64,000 nt of DNA from Terriglobia bacterium (GTDB taxonomy: Bacteria > Acidobacteriota > Terriglobia > Terriglobales > Acidobacteriaceae): assembly GCA_020072645.1 (NCBI GenBank), contig JAIQGK010000003.1, forward strand, positions 186,001 to 250,000. Reading direction: 5' to 3'. The notes beneath the pieces are model-generated. The model worked only from the letters and a program-made list of their open reading frames with translations, was not told where the DNA came from and did not search any database. Position 1 is the first letter of the stretch; each line of letters begins with the position of its first letter. Position numbers and translations under genes: made by a program. Positions 36,755 to 44,241 of the stretch are shown in pieces.

Positions 36755-38026
36755 TTGGACAGCCCCGCACAAACCAAACCGGCTTCCGTAGCAACGGCTG
36801 CAACCTCGACCGGTGCAAACGCCGTCCGCCGCACTCTGGCGGCGTTCCATTACCGTGATTTCCGCATTCTCTGGCTCGGATCGTGTACCTCCAGCATCGG
36901 CACGTGGATGCAGAACGTGGCCGAGAACTGGCTTGTCCTCTCTTTGAGCGGTTCAGCGTTTTATCTTGGGCTGGACGCGTTTCTGCAGCAGTTACCGATC
37001 ATGCTCTTTTCTCTCATCGGGGGAGTGTTGGCGGACCGGTTCGATCGCCGCAAGACGCTGCTGGTATCGCAATACATTCAAATGACGACGGCCTTTACGC
37101 TGGCCACACTGGTTTTCTTTGGCTTGAGCCACGTCTGGCCGATCATGGTGCTGTCATTTATTACCGGCTCGGCCCAGGCCTTTGGCGGACCTGCGTCCCA
37201 GGCGCTGGTTCCTACGTTGGTGGAGAAGAACGATCTTCCTAACGCGATTGCGCTCAACTCGATCCAATTCAACCTGGCCCGCGTTGTAGGACCGCTGCTG
37301 GCCGGTGGCGCGCTGGCAATGTTTGGAATGACCTCCTGCTTCTCCCTCAACGGATTCTCGTTTGTAGTTGTGATCGTGGCATTGATGATGCTGCACGTAA
37401 AACATACGCCGCCAGCGGCGCCACGGCGGATTCACGAAGAGTTGCGCGGCGGCCTGTCTTACGTCCGGCACCAGGGCAGCTTGCTGGCACTTACTGTCCT
37501 GGCGTTCACCACAACATTTCTTGCCTTCGCCGTGCTGACCTTTCTGCCGCTCTTTGCAAAACAGGTGTTTCATCAGGGCGTGGGCGAATATACACGGCTG
37601 ATGGCATTCTCAGGTTCTGGTTCGGTCGTGGGGGCCATTGTTGTGGCCTGGCTGGGAAGCTACAGGCGAATGGGGCGCACCGCCCTCGTTGTCCAGGCGC
37701 TGTGCGGTCTGTTGATCGCCATGTTCGCGCTCTCCCGCGCCTTGTGGCTGAGCGATGTTCTTCTCTTCTTTACCGGCGCCGCGCTGATCATCGTTTTTGC
37801 CACCGTCACGTCGCTGGTGCAGTTGGTTGTGCCCAATGAACTGCGCGGGCGCGTGATGAGCATTTATATGGTGGCGTTCCGGGGCGGCATGCCTCTGGGA
37901 AGCCTGGTGAGCGGCTATTTCGCCAGCAAGTTCAGCGCTCCGGCAGTGCTTGTGTGTAACGGCATCCTACTGGTCGCGGTGGCAACATATTTTCTGGTTC
38001 GCAGCCACGGCGTAAGAGAGCTGTAG
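36755..38026 (+). CDS. MFS transporter, EntS/MFS_3 type
   Basis: About 423 residues with 12 membrane helices. FRILWLGSCTSSIGTWMQNVAENWLV, the motif-A loop GGVLADRFDRRKTLL, and QALVPTLVEKNDLPNAIALNS are typical of the MFS_3 group (enterobactin exporter-like). Start is uncertain: TTG 36755 has AGGA at -9 and TTG 36734 is upstream in frame. Likely an efflux pump of unknown substrate. Confidence 0.88.
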   Translation: MDSPAQTKPASVATAATSTGANAVRRTLAAFHYRDFRILWLGSCTSSIGTWMQNVAENWLVLSLSGSAFYLGLDAFLQQLPIMLFSLIGGVLADRFDRRKTLLVSQYIQMTTAFTLATLVFFGLSHVWPIMVLSFITGSAQAFGGPASQALVPTLVEKNDLPNAIALNSIQFNLARVVGPLLAGGALAMFGMTSCFSLNGFSFVVVIVALMMLHVKHTPPAAPRRIHEELRGGLSYVRHQGSLLALTVLAFTTTFLAFAVLTFLPLFAKQVFHQGVGEYTRLMAFSGSGSVVGAIVVAWLGSYRRMGRTALVVQALCGLLIAMFALSRALWLSDVLLFFTGAALIIVFATVTSLVQLVVPNELRGRVMSIYMVAFRGGMPLGSLVSGYFASKFSAPAVLVCNGILLVAVATYFLVRSHGVREL

Positions 38027-38075
38027 GTGTTGCGGCCTTTCTGTTTTACGGCGTAGCTCCACTAAACTGATAAGA

Positions 38076-39368
38076 ATGGCCACAAGCGCAATCGGCATTG
38101 ATTTTGGGACTACCAATAGCTCAATCGCCCACGCTTTCAGTTCAGGCGAAGTAGAGCTTGCGCACTTCCCGCAAATGGGCGGCCTGACCGATGCCTATCG
38201 CTCGCTCCTGTACCTTGAGCAGGAGCGGGATAGGGGAGTCAAGGTCACCAAATCCTGGACCGGGCCTGAAGGTATTGAGCGATATCTGGCGGCTGAAACC
38301 AAGGGGCGTCTGATTCAGTCGCTTAAGTCTTTCCTCAGCAGCCGCACGCTCCAGGGAACTGAAGTCTTTGGGCGTCGCGTTACGCTTGAAGATCTTATCG
38401 CCCGCATCTTGCGCGATCTCCGCGAAAAAGCTGAACTCCAGTTTGGGACCACGATTCGGTCCGCCGTGGTCGGCCGGCCCGTACATTTTGTTGGGGCGGA
38501 AAAAGAAGCGGATGACGTCTACGCCGAGGCCCGTCTTAAGTCGGCGTTTCAGCTAGCGGGATATGAATCAGTAGAGTTTGAACTGGAGCCTGTTGCCGCC
38601 GCTCACTATTACGAATCCACGCTTGACCACGATGAGCTTATTCTCATTGGCGACTTCGGAGGCGGCACCAGCGATTTTTCTCTGGTCCGCGTTGTTCCCT
38701 CGATTCGCAAGAAGGGCAGAAGCCCGGCGGACCTGCTGGGCAATGCAGGCCTGGGGTTGGCGGGTGACGCATTTGACGCAAAGATCATTAAGCATCTGGT
38801 CTCGCCCGCTCTGGGCGCTGGAAGCAGCATACGGTCCATGTACAAGATTTTGCCTGTTCCAGGCTGGGTATATGCAAAGCTGGAACGCTGGCATCACCTG
38901 TCTCTACTAAGAACCAAGGATGTAATGGACATGCTGAAAAGCACGCATGCGCAGGCGCTTGAGCCGGAAAAGATCGCCGCCTTGATGCATTTAATACGGG
39001 AAGACCTTGGATACCAATTGCATCGGTCGGTGCAAAAGACCAAGTCTGATTTGTCGGCGAACGAGGTGTCCACATTCCGCTTTTCAGACGGATTCATTGA
39101 CCTTGACGCAACCGTAAAGCGTGCTTCGTTTGAAAAATGGATTTCTGAAGAGCTTGAGCAGATTGCCGGCTGCGTGGACTCTCTCCTTGATTCGTCTGGG
39201 GTGAAACCTAAAGACGTAGATATGGTTTTTCTTACGGGAGGCTCGTCGTTTGTTCCGGCCGTCAGGAGAATTTTTGAAACACGTTTTGGCGCAGAGAGCA
39301 TTCGAGCAGGGAACGAGTTCACTTCAGTCGCCCGGGGATTGGCGTTGAAGGCGTTGGATAGCGGGTGA
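38076..39368 (+). CDS. Hsp70-family ATPase, YegD-like (short)
   Basis: 430 residues covering an actin/Hsp70 ATPase fold only: phosphate-1 loop GIDFGTTNSS, phosphate-2 ILIGDFGGGTSDFSLV, adenosine motif VFLTGGSSFVPAVRR. It has no DnaK substrate-binding domain or lid (full DnaK is about 640 residues), as in E. coli YegD. Such proteins are putative chaperone-like ATPases without known clients. It ends 2 nt before the decayed primase. Confidence 0.88.
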   Translation: MATSAIGIDFGTTNSSIAHAFSSGEVELAHFPQMGGLTDAYRSLLYLEQERDRGVKVTKSWTGPEGIERYLAAETKGRLIQSLKSFLSSRTLQGTEVFGRRVTLEDLIARILRDLREKAELQFGTTIRSAVVGRPVHFVGAEKEADDVYAEARLKSAFQLAGYESVEFELEPVAAAHYYESTLDHDELILIGDFGGGTSDFSLVRVVPSIRKKGRSPADLLGNAGLGLAGDAFDAKIIKHLVSPALGAGSSIRSMYKILPVPGWVYAKLERWHHLSLLRTKDVMDMLKSTHAQALEPEKIAALMHLIREDLGYQLHRSVQKTKSDLSANEVSTFRFSDGFIDLDATVKRASFEKWISEELEQIAGCVDSLLDSSGVKPKDVDMVFLTGGSSFVPAVRRIFETRFGAESIRAGNEFTSVARGLALKALDSG

Positions 39369-39369
39369 G

Positions 39370-39881
39370 TTGTGGTCCTTGAAACCTCGAATGGGAAAGA
39401 GAATCTTGCTGTATAAATGCTCTTGCCGGAGGGGTTGAAAACTGCCCGATACCAAAGAGCTTGAGCGTTTTTTCTGTTAGGCCGCGCGTCTTTAACCAAT
39501 CACTTTTCACATAAAGCTTTTCATGTGTTCTAGCGAATGGCTTATTTTCGAAAGTTTCTTTTGATTCACTTGCCGGAGTAGCTTTTGAGACGACTTCCAG
39601 AAAGGGTGATTGCTTGGCTCCTAATCGGCTGACCGCATTCTAAGAGCCAATCTTCTTGAGTTTCGTTACTAGGTCAGTCGCACCACTTCCATGCTCCACA
39701 AGATAAGCAGTTGAACTTTTCATCTGTGAAGGAAAAGGATGTTGTTGTTTTTCTTGGGTTGATGGAACGGGCATTTCCCGAAGTGTTCTTTCTTTCCACG
39801 CCGCTTTTTAAAGCCTGCGATGCCCAATTGGGCAAGCACAGACCCGAGCTGGATGCTGCGGACATCCCGATATTTCTCCAT
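39370..39881 (-). pseudogene. Decayed CHC2 zinc-finger primase of mobile-element type
   Basis: GGAGGGCCA precedes ATG 39881, and the frame opens MEKYRDVRSIQLGSVLAQLG and then KCPFHQPKKNNN. After a frameshift comes SFSFTDEKFNCLSCGAWKW, together the CPFH...CxxC zinc finger of DnaG-type primases. A second shift gives LVTKLKKIGS, an in-frame TAG, then a stretch ending WLKTRGLTEKTLKLFGIGQF, the primase-core N-terminal motif. A further shift gives YSKILFPIRGF. At least three frameshifts and one stop are needed, so it is dead. Such short primases are encoded by phages and integrative elements. The reverse-strand frame over the same DNA is an artefact. Confidence 0.72.
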
Positions 39882-40074
39882 TGGCCCTCCTATTCAGTTG
39901 TAATGGCAATGAAAATGCTGGCGCGAGTGGATGGTTGCACCATTGAGGGTAGCTGCTGCATCCAATACAGCAGCGGAAGAAATTCAGCGTTCCGAACAAT
40001 TTATTTGGACGGCATTGTAAATTCAGGCCTGAATTGGCCTAGGGAAAGGTGTGCCCTATAAACAGGTGCTAATC

Positions 40075-40215
40075 ATGACGCAGATAGACCTAACTCTTTG
40101 CGAAGAAATCGTGGTCAAAGCGATTCTGGTAATTTCGGCCTCATTGTTACTCATTCGCATCGTTGTCATCGGCGTCCGGGATATTCGCGACGAAATTAAT
40201 AAGAAAGATAAGTAA
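40075..40215 (+). CDS. 46-residue single-helix membrane protein
   Basis: ATG 40075 with AGGTG about 11 nt upstream. The N-terminus is polar (MTQIDLTLCEEI), a helix follows (VVKAILVISASLLLIRIVVIG), then a charged tail (RDIRDEINKKDK). The arrangement fits a small bitopic protein. No known family. Inside the accessory island. Confidence 0.45.
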   Translation: MTQIDLTLCEEIVVKAILVISASLLLIRIVVIGVRDIRDEINKKDK

Positions 40216-40342
40216 TAGATGAGTAATTCAATGTTTGGATTCATTTTCTGAACTAGTTGCTGGCGGCGCATTGCCGTAATCCAATCGGCTCCCGGCTTAT
40301 TGGGTATTCAGCCGAACACCACCAGCGACCAGCACAAAAGGC

Positions 40343-40462
40343 TTATTTCTGAGAGAGCACAAATTGGATATATCGAACCGCATGAATCAGTTCGACGATT
40401 AACAACATTGTCAGTGAGATAACAGCAGACAGAACGCCTGCTGTTTGAAACAATTTACGCAT
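40343..40462 (-). CDS. 39-residue single-helix membrane protein
   Basis: ATG 40462 with GAAGG 6 nt upstream. The sequence is a basic N-terminus (MRKLFQ), one hydrophobic helix (VLSAVISLTMLLIVELIHAV) and a short tail. An upstream in-frame extension to 40543 looks untranslated. No known family; accessory-island gene. Confidence 0.45.
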   Translation of the reverse strand: MRKLFQTAGVLSAVISLTMLLIVELIHAVRYIQFVLSQK

Positions 40463-40662
40463 AGAGCCTTCGCTCCGGGCTGTCCCTAGGGGACACGGTG
40501 ACCTGTGGTCCCGAGGACCAGTTTCTTCTCTTGGGTTTGCCACTCTTTTTGGGAAGGGGACCTGGCTCTACCGGGTGTTCATTTCTGGCCAGTGCGTCAG
40601 GTCTCGTTATACCCGTAACTTTGACTTTGCAGGAATCGTACTCTCTCATTCTTAGAAATCAA

Positions 40663-40893
40663 ATGACATTTAACACATGGATCCAGCCTCTTCTTGATTA
40701 TTACAAGGACGAGTCCATAATTTTCACGGATTACATCCGCCCGAACAAACGCGGTACTTTCAGCGTGAGGAATGCGCCAGAGGCCCAGGCGAGGCTTGGA
40801 GTGTCAGCAAGGTATCTGTATAACATTCGGAATCGGATAGAGGCCGTGGCAGTGCTTTATGAAGCATTAGTGCAGAGCGGAATTATTACTTGA
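40663..40893 (+). CDS. Small soluble hypothetical protein
   Basis: 76 residues from ATG 40663, beginning MTFNTWIQPLLDYYKDES. The C-terminal 45 residues (RNAPEAQARLGVSARYLYNIRNRIE) look helical with a helix-turn-helix flavour. No ribosome site is strong. An in-frame extension upstream is low-quality sequence. It is convergent with, and overlaps by 8 nt, the next gene. No family recognised. Confidence 0.42.
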   Translation: MTFNTWIQPLLDYYKDESIIFTDYIRPNKRGTFSVRNAPEAQARLGVSARYLYNIRNRIEAVAVLYEALVQSGIIT

Positions 40894-41332
40894 ATAATTT
40901 AGTTTTGTCTAGGAGTTTCAGGTCTAAGCAAATTAGGAATTCTCTCTTTAGTCGGTCAGCTCCTTCTGCATCACTAATTTGATGTTGGTCCACCTGCTCT
41001 TTGGTTAAATGGAATACATCATAAATTTTCTTTATTCCGACCCACGTTGGAATGCTAAATAAGGCTTCTTTGTGTTCGGCATAATAATAGTCAAATCGTT
41101 CTGCAGTGAATTCAGGACCGACATAGACGTATGTAGTATTACCAATTTTTTTATGTTCTTCAAAAAACCGGACGTACATGCCAGAAAGTTCCCAATAAAT
41201 CTCTTTCTCCGCTCGCCATGTAATATATTTCGCTCCCGCCCATTTTTTCAGTGGTTCTGAGATAACGCCGACGATAAGACCGACGCTAATACCACTAATA
41301 AAGCCGATTAATGTTTTTCCCCATTCTGCCAT
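40886..41332 (-). CDS. Hypothetical membrane-anchored protein
   Basis: 148 residues from ATG 41332 (TTG 41386 would add 18). One glycine-zipper-like membrane segment near the N-terminus (TLIGFISGISVGLIVGVIS), then a soluble helical domain rich in aromatic and charged residues (YYYAEHKEALFSIPTWVG). The AT-rich third positions differ from the housekeeping genes around, supporting recent acquisition. No family recognised. Confidence 0.55.
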   Translation of the reverse strand: MAEWGKTLIGFISGISVGLIVGVISEPLKKWAGAKYITWRAEKEIYWELSGMYVRFFEEHKKIGNTTYVYVGPEFTAERFDYYYAEHKEALFSIPTWVGIKKIYDVFHLTKEQVDQHQISDAEGADRLKREFLICLDLKLLDKTKLFK

Positions 41333-41586
41333 GCCGTGATTGTCGGGCAACTCTGAAAGGCTCGTCAAGACTCCGTTATGTATCAAATAAATTCGGTTAA
41401 TCAGGGAAGACTATTTTCGACCTGTTTGCTGGGGCTGGATGAATTATTGTGAGCTTAGTACGAATAAGTGCTTTGTTTTCAGCGATGAGAACTGCGCTAT
41501 TTTGCGGCATTGACCGATTTTCTATTTTTGGGCCATAAGTGATTAGGAAATAAATCCTCTAAAGGGTTTCTGGCTGTTCTTTATCT
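41333..41586. other. AT-rich intergenic stretch in the island
   Basis: About 250 nt with no persuasive gene. It should hold the promoter of the minus-strand 148-residue gene. One run, CCTCTAAAGGG near 41557, precedes the next small frame, but too far upstream to be its ribosome site. Confidence 0.35.
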
Positions 41587-41751
41587 GTGAGGAGAACTGA
41601 GAATGACGCCAATGCAATTACAAGGGATTTTGAGTGGTTCACGACAATTGAACTCGTACTCGCTCGGTTAGTGATATTTGCCTTATTTCTTATTGGGCTG
41701 TGGACTGTTTTTCAGTTGGGGAGGAAAGCCCATGCTCAACCAGGTAAATAA
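41587..41751 (+). CDS. 54-residue single-helix membrane protein (tentative)
   Basis: GTG 41587 to TAA 41749-41751. Polar N-terminus (MRRTENDANAITRDFEW), a helix (IELVLARLVIFALFLIGLW) and a basic tail. No clear ribosome site, and the last 62 nt are antisense to the 3' end of the next gene. The clean polar-helix-basic layout resembles the two other micro-membrane proteins of this island, which is the main support. Confidence 0.32.
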   Translation: MRRTENDANAITRDFEWFTTIELVLARLVIFALFLIGLWTVFQLGRKAHAQPGK

Positions 41752-41974
41752 GCATTTTGGCGCGAGCATCGGCTTCGGTCTTCTCTGTGCCATCCTCTGA
41801 CATCACCGACCAGAACCAAACACCATTTCCGTGCCATGGCAAATCACGGTCTTCTGACAACATCTCTCCCAGCTCGGCAACTGTGAAAGCAGAATATGAT
41901 TCCCAACTTGCTTGAGATGGCGCGTTCGTAATATACCGACGCTCTTTTACAAATTGCTCAAAAGTACGAAGCAT
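41690..41974 (-). CDS. Hypothetical protein directly downstream of tRNA-Arg
   Basis: 94 residues from ATG 41974, with AAGGA 10 nt upstream. The start lies at the exact end of the duplicated tRNA segment. Residues 1-30 (MLRTFEQFVKERRYITNAPS) look like the first helix of a tyrosine-integrase core-binding domain. The rest (FTVAELGEMLSEDRDLPW, TEKTEADARAKMLIYLVEHG) resembles small phage or Bacteroides-type hypotheticals. It may be a fusion of an integrase 5' end to another gene. No integrase catalytic residues are present. Confidence 0.5.
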   Translation of the reverse strand: MLRTFEQFVKERRYITNAPSQASWESYSAFTVAELGEMLSEDRDLPWHGNGVWFWSVMSEDGTEKTEADARAKMLIYLVEHGLSSPTEKQSTAQ

Positions 41975-42264
41975 AAGCTCAAGTTCCTTGTGAAGAAATT
42001 TGGAAATGCCTGTAACCGATCGATTTTCAGGATTCTGGTGCGCCCGGAGAGATTCGAACTCCCGGCCTGTTGCTTCGGAGGCAACCGCTCTATCCAGCTG
42101 AGCTACGGGCGCACAGTGATGGGAGTCAGATAGGGTATCCTTTCCGTCTGCCAACGCGAAGCAGTCAGCCATGAGTGCTTCAGTTTGCCCGAGATGTCTC
42201 CGGCCCCGTCTTTCAGCGCCGCCGGAGCCAACGTCTAAATTTCGCGCTTTTTGCTTTTGCCACT
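41972..42264 (-). repeat. Copy 2 of the inverted ~292-bp duplication containing tRNA-Arg
   Basis: The reverse complement reads AGTGGCAAAAGC from 42264 and follows copy 1 (8266-8557) through the tRNA with few changes. Its extra 60 nt past the tRNA are more diverged but end in the same AGGAACTTGAGCTTATG. Before 42264 the two loci are unrelated. This copy lies immediately upstream of formate-THF ligase, whose start at 42306 is outside it. Confidence 0.9.
42036..42112 (-). tRNA. tRNA-Arg (anticodon CCG), CCA encoded
   Basis: Reverse complement gives the same 77-nt cloverleaf as 8418-8494: acceptor GCGCCCG/CGGGCGC, anticodon loop CTCCGAA, T loop TTCGAAT, 3' ACCA. Two identical tRNA-Arg(CCG) genes within one window, in opposite orientation, result from the segment duplication. 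Confidence 0.97.
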
Positions 42265-42305
42265 TGCCTCTTTTGCAGCAGAGTTCTAGACTCGCCTGTT
42301 TGCCA

Positions 42306-43934
42306 ATGAGCCAATCTTTGTCCATTCAAACCATGCTGCCAATTCAAACCATTGCTGCCAAGCTCAATCTCCCCGAAGAATATTTTGAACCCATTGGACG
42401 CCACGGCGCCAAGCTAAAACTGGACATCCTTGCTGATCCGGCGTTTCCGCGCCGAGGCAAACTCATCCTGGTGACCGCGACCACGCCCACGGCTTCCGGT
42501 GAAGGGAAAACCGTGACCTCCATTGGGCTCACGCAGGGGCTGGAGCGCATTGGCCGCCGGACGATCATCACGTCGCGCGAGCCGTCGCTAGGGCCAGTGT
42601 TCGGTATGAAAGGCGGCGCTGCAGGGGGAGGAAAGTCGCAGATTGAGCCCAGCCAGAAAATCAATCTGCATTTTCACGGCGACTTCCATGCCATTACTAC
42701 GGCGCACAACCTGCTCGCTGCGCTGATCGATGCGCACGTATTCCACGGTAATGCGCTTGACCTGGATATCAACCAGATCACATGGCCACGCAGCATGGAC
42801 ATGAACGATCGCGCTCTGCGCCGCATCACCATCGATATCGGCGAGAAAAAGGGAGCGCTCACCCGTAACAGTGGTTTTGTGATCACCGCTGCTTCAGAGG
42901 TTATGGCCATCATGGCGCTGGCCAGCGGCTTTGAAGACTTGCGCCGGCGGCTGGATGCGATTGTTGTGGGAGTAACACGGGCCGGCAAGCCGGTGCGCGC
43001 AGCCGATCTGGGAGCTACGGGCGCGATGATGGCATTGCTGAGCGAAGCGATCATGCCCAACCTGGTGCAGACCACGGAAGGCACTCCGGCCATGGTGCAC
43101 ACTGGGCCGTTCGGCAATATCGCGCACGGAACCAGCAGCGTGATCTCGCACAATATGGGAATTCGCCTGGCCGACTACGTGGTGAATGAAGCGGGTTTCG
43201 CGGCTGATCTGGGCGCGGAAAAATATTTTGACATTGTGATGCGGTCGTCGGGGATTGCTCCCGCTTGCGCCGTACTGGTCACGACCGTGCAGAGCTTGCG
43301 CAATCAAGGCGAGGGAGACCTGGATCGTGGCGCACCGAATCTCGTCCGCCACATTCAGAATCTCAAGCAGTTTGGCGTGCCGACCGTTGTAGCCATCAAT
43401 CGCTTCCCCACGGATACCGAAGCTGATCTAAATCGGCTGGCCGCCTACTGCGCGCAGCAAGGTGCGGTTAGCGCTTTGAGTGAGGCATTTACCAAAGGCG
43501 GCGACGGCGCTGCCGCCTTGGCGGAAAAAGTGGTGGAAACCATTGAGAAAAATCCCAAGTCGAACGTGCAGCCAATTTATCCGCTTGAGGATTCTTTGGA
43601 AAACAAGATTGCGAGCGTTGCCACCAAAATTTACGGCGCGGCAGGAGTCGCATTGAGCGACAAGGCTCGCGCCAAGCTGCAGCAATTCAGCGACTGGGGA
43701 TTTGCCGGGCTGCCAGTGTGCATTGCCAAAACCCAATATTCGTTCTCTGATAATCCCAAGCTACTGGGCGCGCCCACAGGATGGACGCTGAACATCACAG
43801 ACGCATCGCTTTCCGCTGGGGCGGGTTTTGTTGTGGCGATTGCCGGCAACATGATGCTGATGCCTGGATTGCCGAAAATCTCGCGCGCCGCAAGCATTGA
43901 TGTGAACGCGAAGGGCGAGATCCTGGGAGTCTAG
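42306..43934 (+). CDS. fhs: Formate-tetrahydrofolate ligase
   Basis: About 542 residues. ATP-binding loop TPTASGEGKTVTSIGL, EPSLGPVFGMKGGAAGGG, FHGDFHAITTAHNLLAA, VVAINRFPTDTEADL and a C-terminal GFAGLPVCIAKTQYSF. It makes 10-formyl-tetrahydrofolate from formate and ATP, entry to folate one-carbon metabolism. ATG 42306 is chosen (alternative 42333). Frames extending upstream translate the duplicated tRNA-flanking DNA and are not real. It could recover formate from the alcohol-oxidation and demethylation systems elsewhere in the window (inference). Confidence 0.95.
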   Translation: MSQSLSIQTMLPIQTIAAKLNLPEEYFEPIGRHGAKLKLDILADPAFPRRGKLILVTATTPTASGEGKTVTSIGLTQGLERIGRRTIITSREPSLGPVFGMKGGAAGGGKSQIEPSQKINLHFHGDFHAITTAHNLLAALIDAHVFHGNALDLDINQITWPRSMDMNDRALRRITIDIGEKKGALTRNSGFVITAASEVMAIMALASGFEDLRRRLDAIVVGVTRAGKPVRAADLGATGAMMALLSEAIMPNLVQTTEGTPAMVHTGPFGNIAHGTSSVISHNMGIRLADYVVNEAGFAADLGAEKYFDIVMRSSGIAPACAVLVTTVQSLRNQGEGDLDRGAPNLVRHIQNLKQFGVPTVVAINRFPTDTEADLNRLAAYCAQQGAVSALSEAFTKGGDGAAALAEKVVETIEKNPKSNVQPIYPLEDSLENKIASVATKIYGAAGVALSDKARAKLQQFSDWGFAGLPVCIAKTQYSFSDNPKLLGAPTGWTLNITDASLSAGAGFVVAIAGNMMLMPGLPKISRAASIDVNAKGEILGV

Positions 43935-44021
43935 GCGCGTCAGATCCAAGCCGTTTTGGACGTAGCCGATAATGGTGGAACGGGCGCCTGAGCAGTTTCG
44001 TACTAATTGTTAGAGGCGCTT

Positions 44022-44222
44022 ATGTTCAGCTTTTTGCTTTGGTGCATCCTGTTGGCAATGTGCTGGCCGCTGGCCTTGCTGGCGCTGGTGCTTTATCCGT
44101 TGGTTTGGCTGGTGCTGCTGCCATTCCGGATTGTGGGCATTGCCGTGGGCGGAGTGCTGGAACTGGTGAAGGCGATTATTTTGCTGCCGGCAAGGGTATT
44201 GCGAGGACGTGTTCGCGCTTAG
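44022..44222 (+). CDS. Small hydrophobic membrane protein
   Basis: 66 residues from ATG 44022, with AGAGG at -9. Two closely spaced hydrophobic helices (FSFLLWCILLAMCWPLALLALVL and a second) and a basic C-terminus (RVLRGRVRA). Common as uncharacterised small membrane proteins in proteobacteria and acidobacteria. Between fhs and the convergent pilin operon. Confidence 0.6.
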   Translation: MFSFLLWCILLAMCWPLALLALVLYPLVWLVLLPFRIVGIAVGGVLELVKAIILLPARVLRGRVRA

Positions 44223-44241
44223 CGGGGAATCGACCCGGAAC

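Noticed and set aside
39711-40061. Plus-strand frame of 116 residues
   Set aside because: Its first 170 nt are antisense to the better-supported CHC2 primase pseudogene (CPFH...CxxC zinc finger in frames of the other strand). It has a TTG/GTG start, no ribosome site and no recognised domain. Not fully excluded.
8266-42264. The whole 33-kb interval as one integrated element
   Set aside because: It contains mainly ordinary chromosomal functions, no integrase or phage structural genes, and the flanking tRNA copies are inverted, not direct, repeats. Only 39.4-42.3 kb looks accessory.
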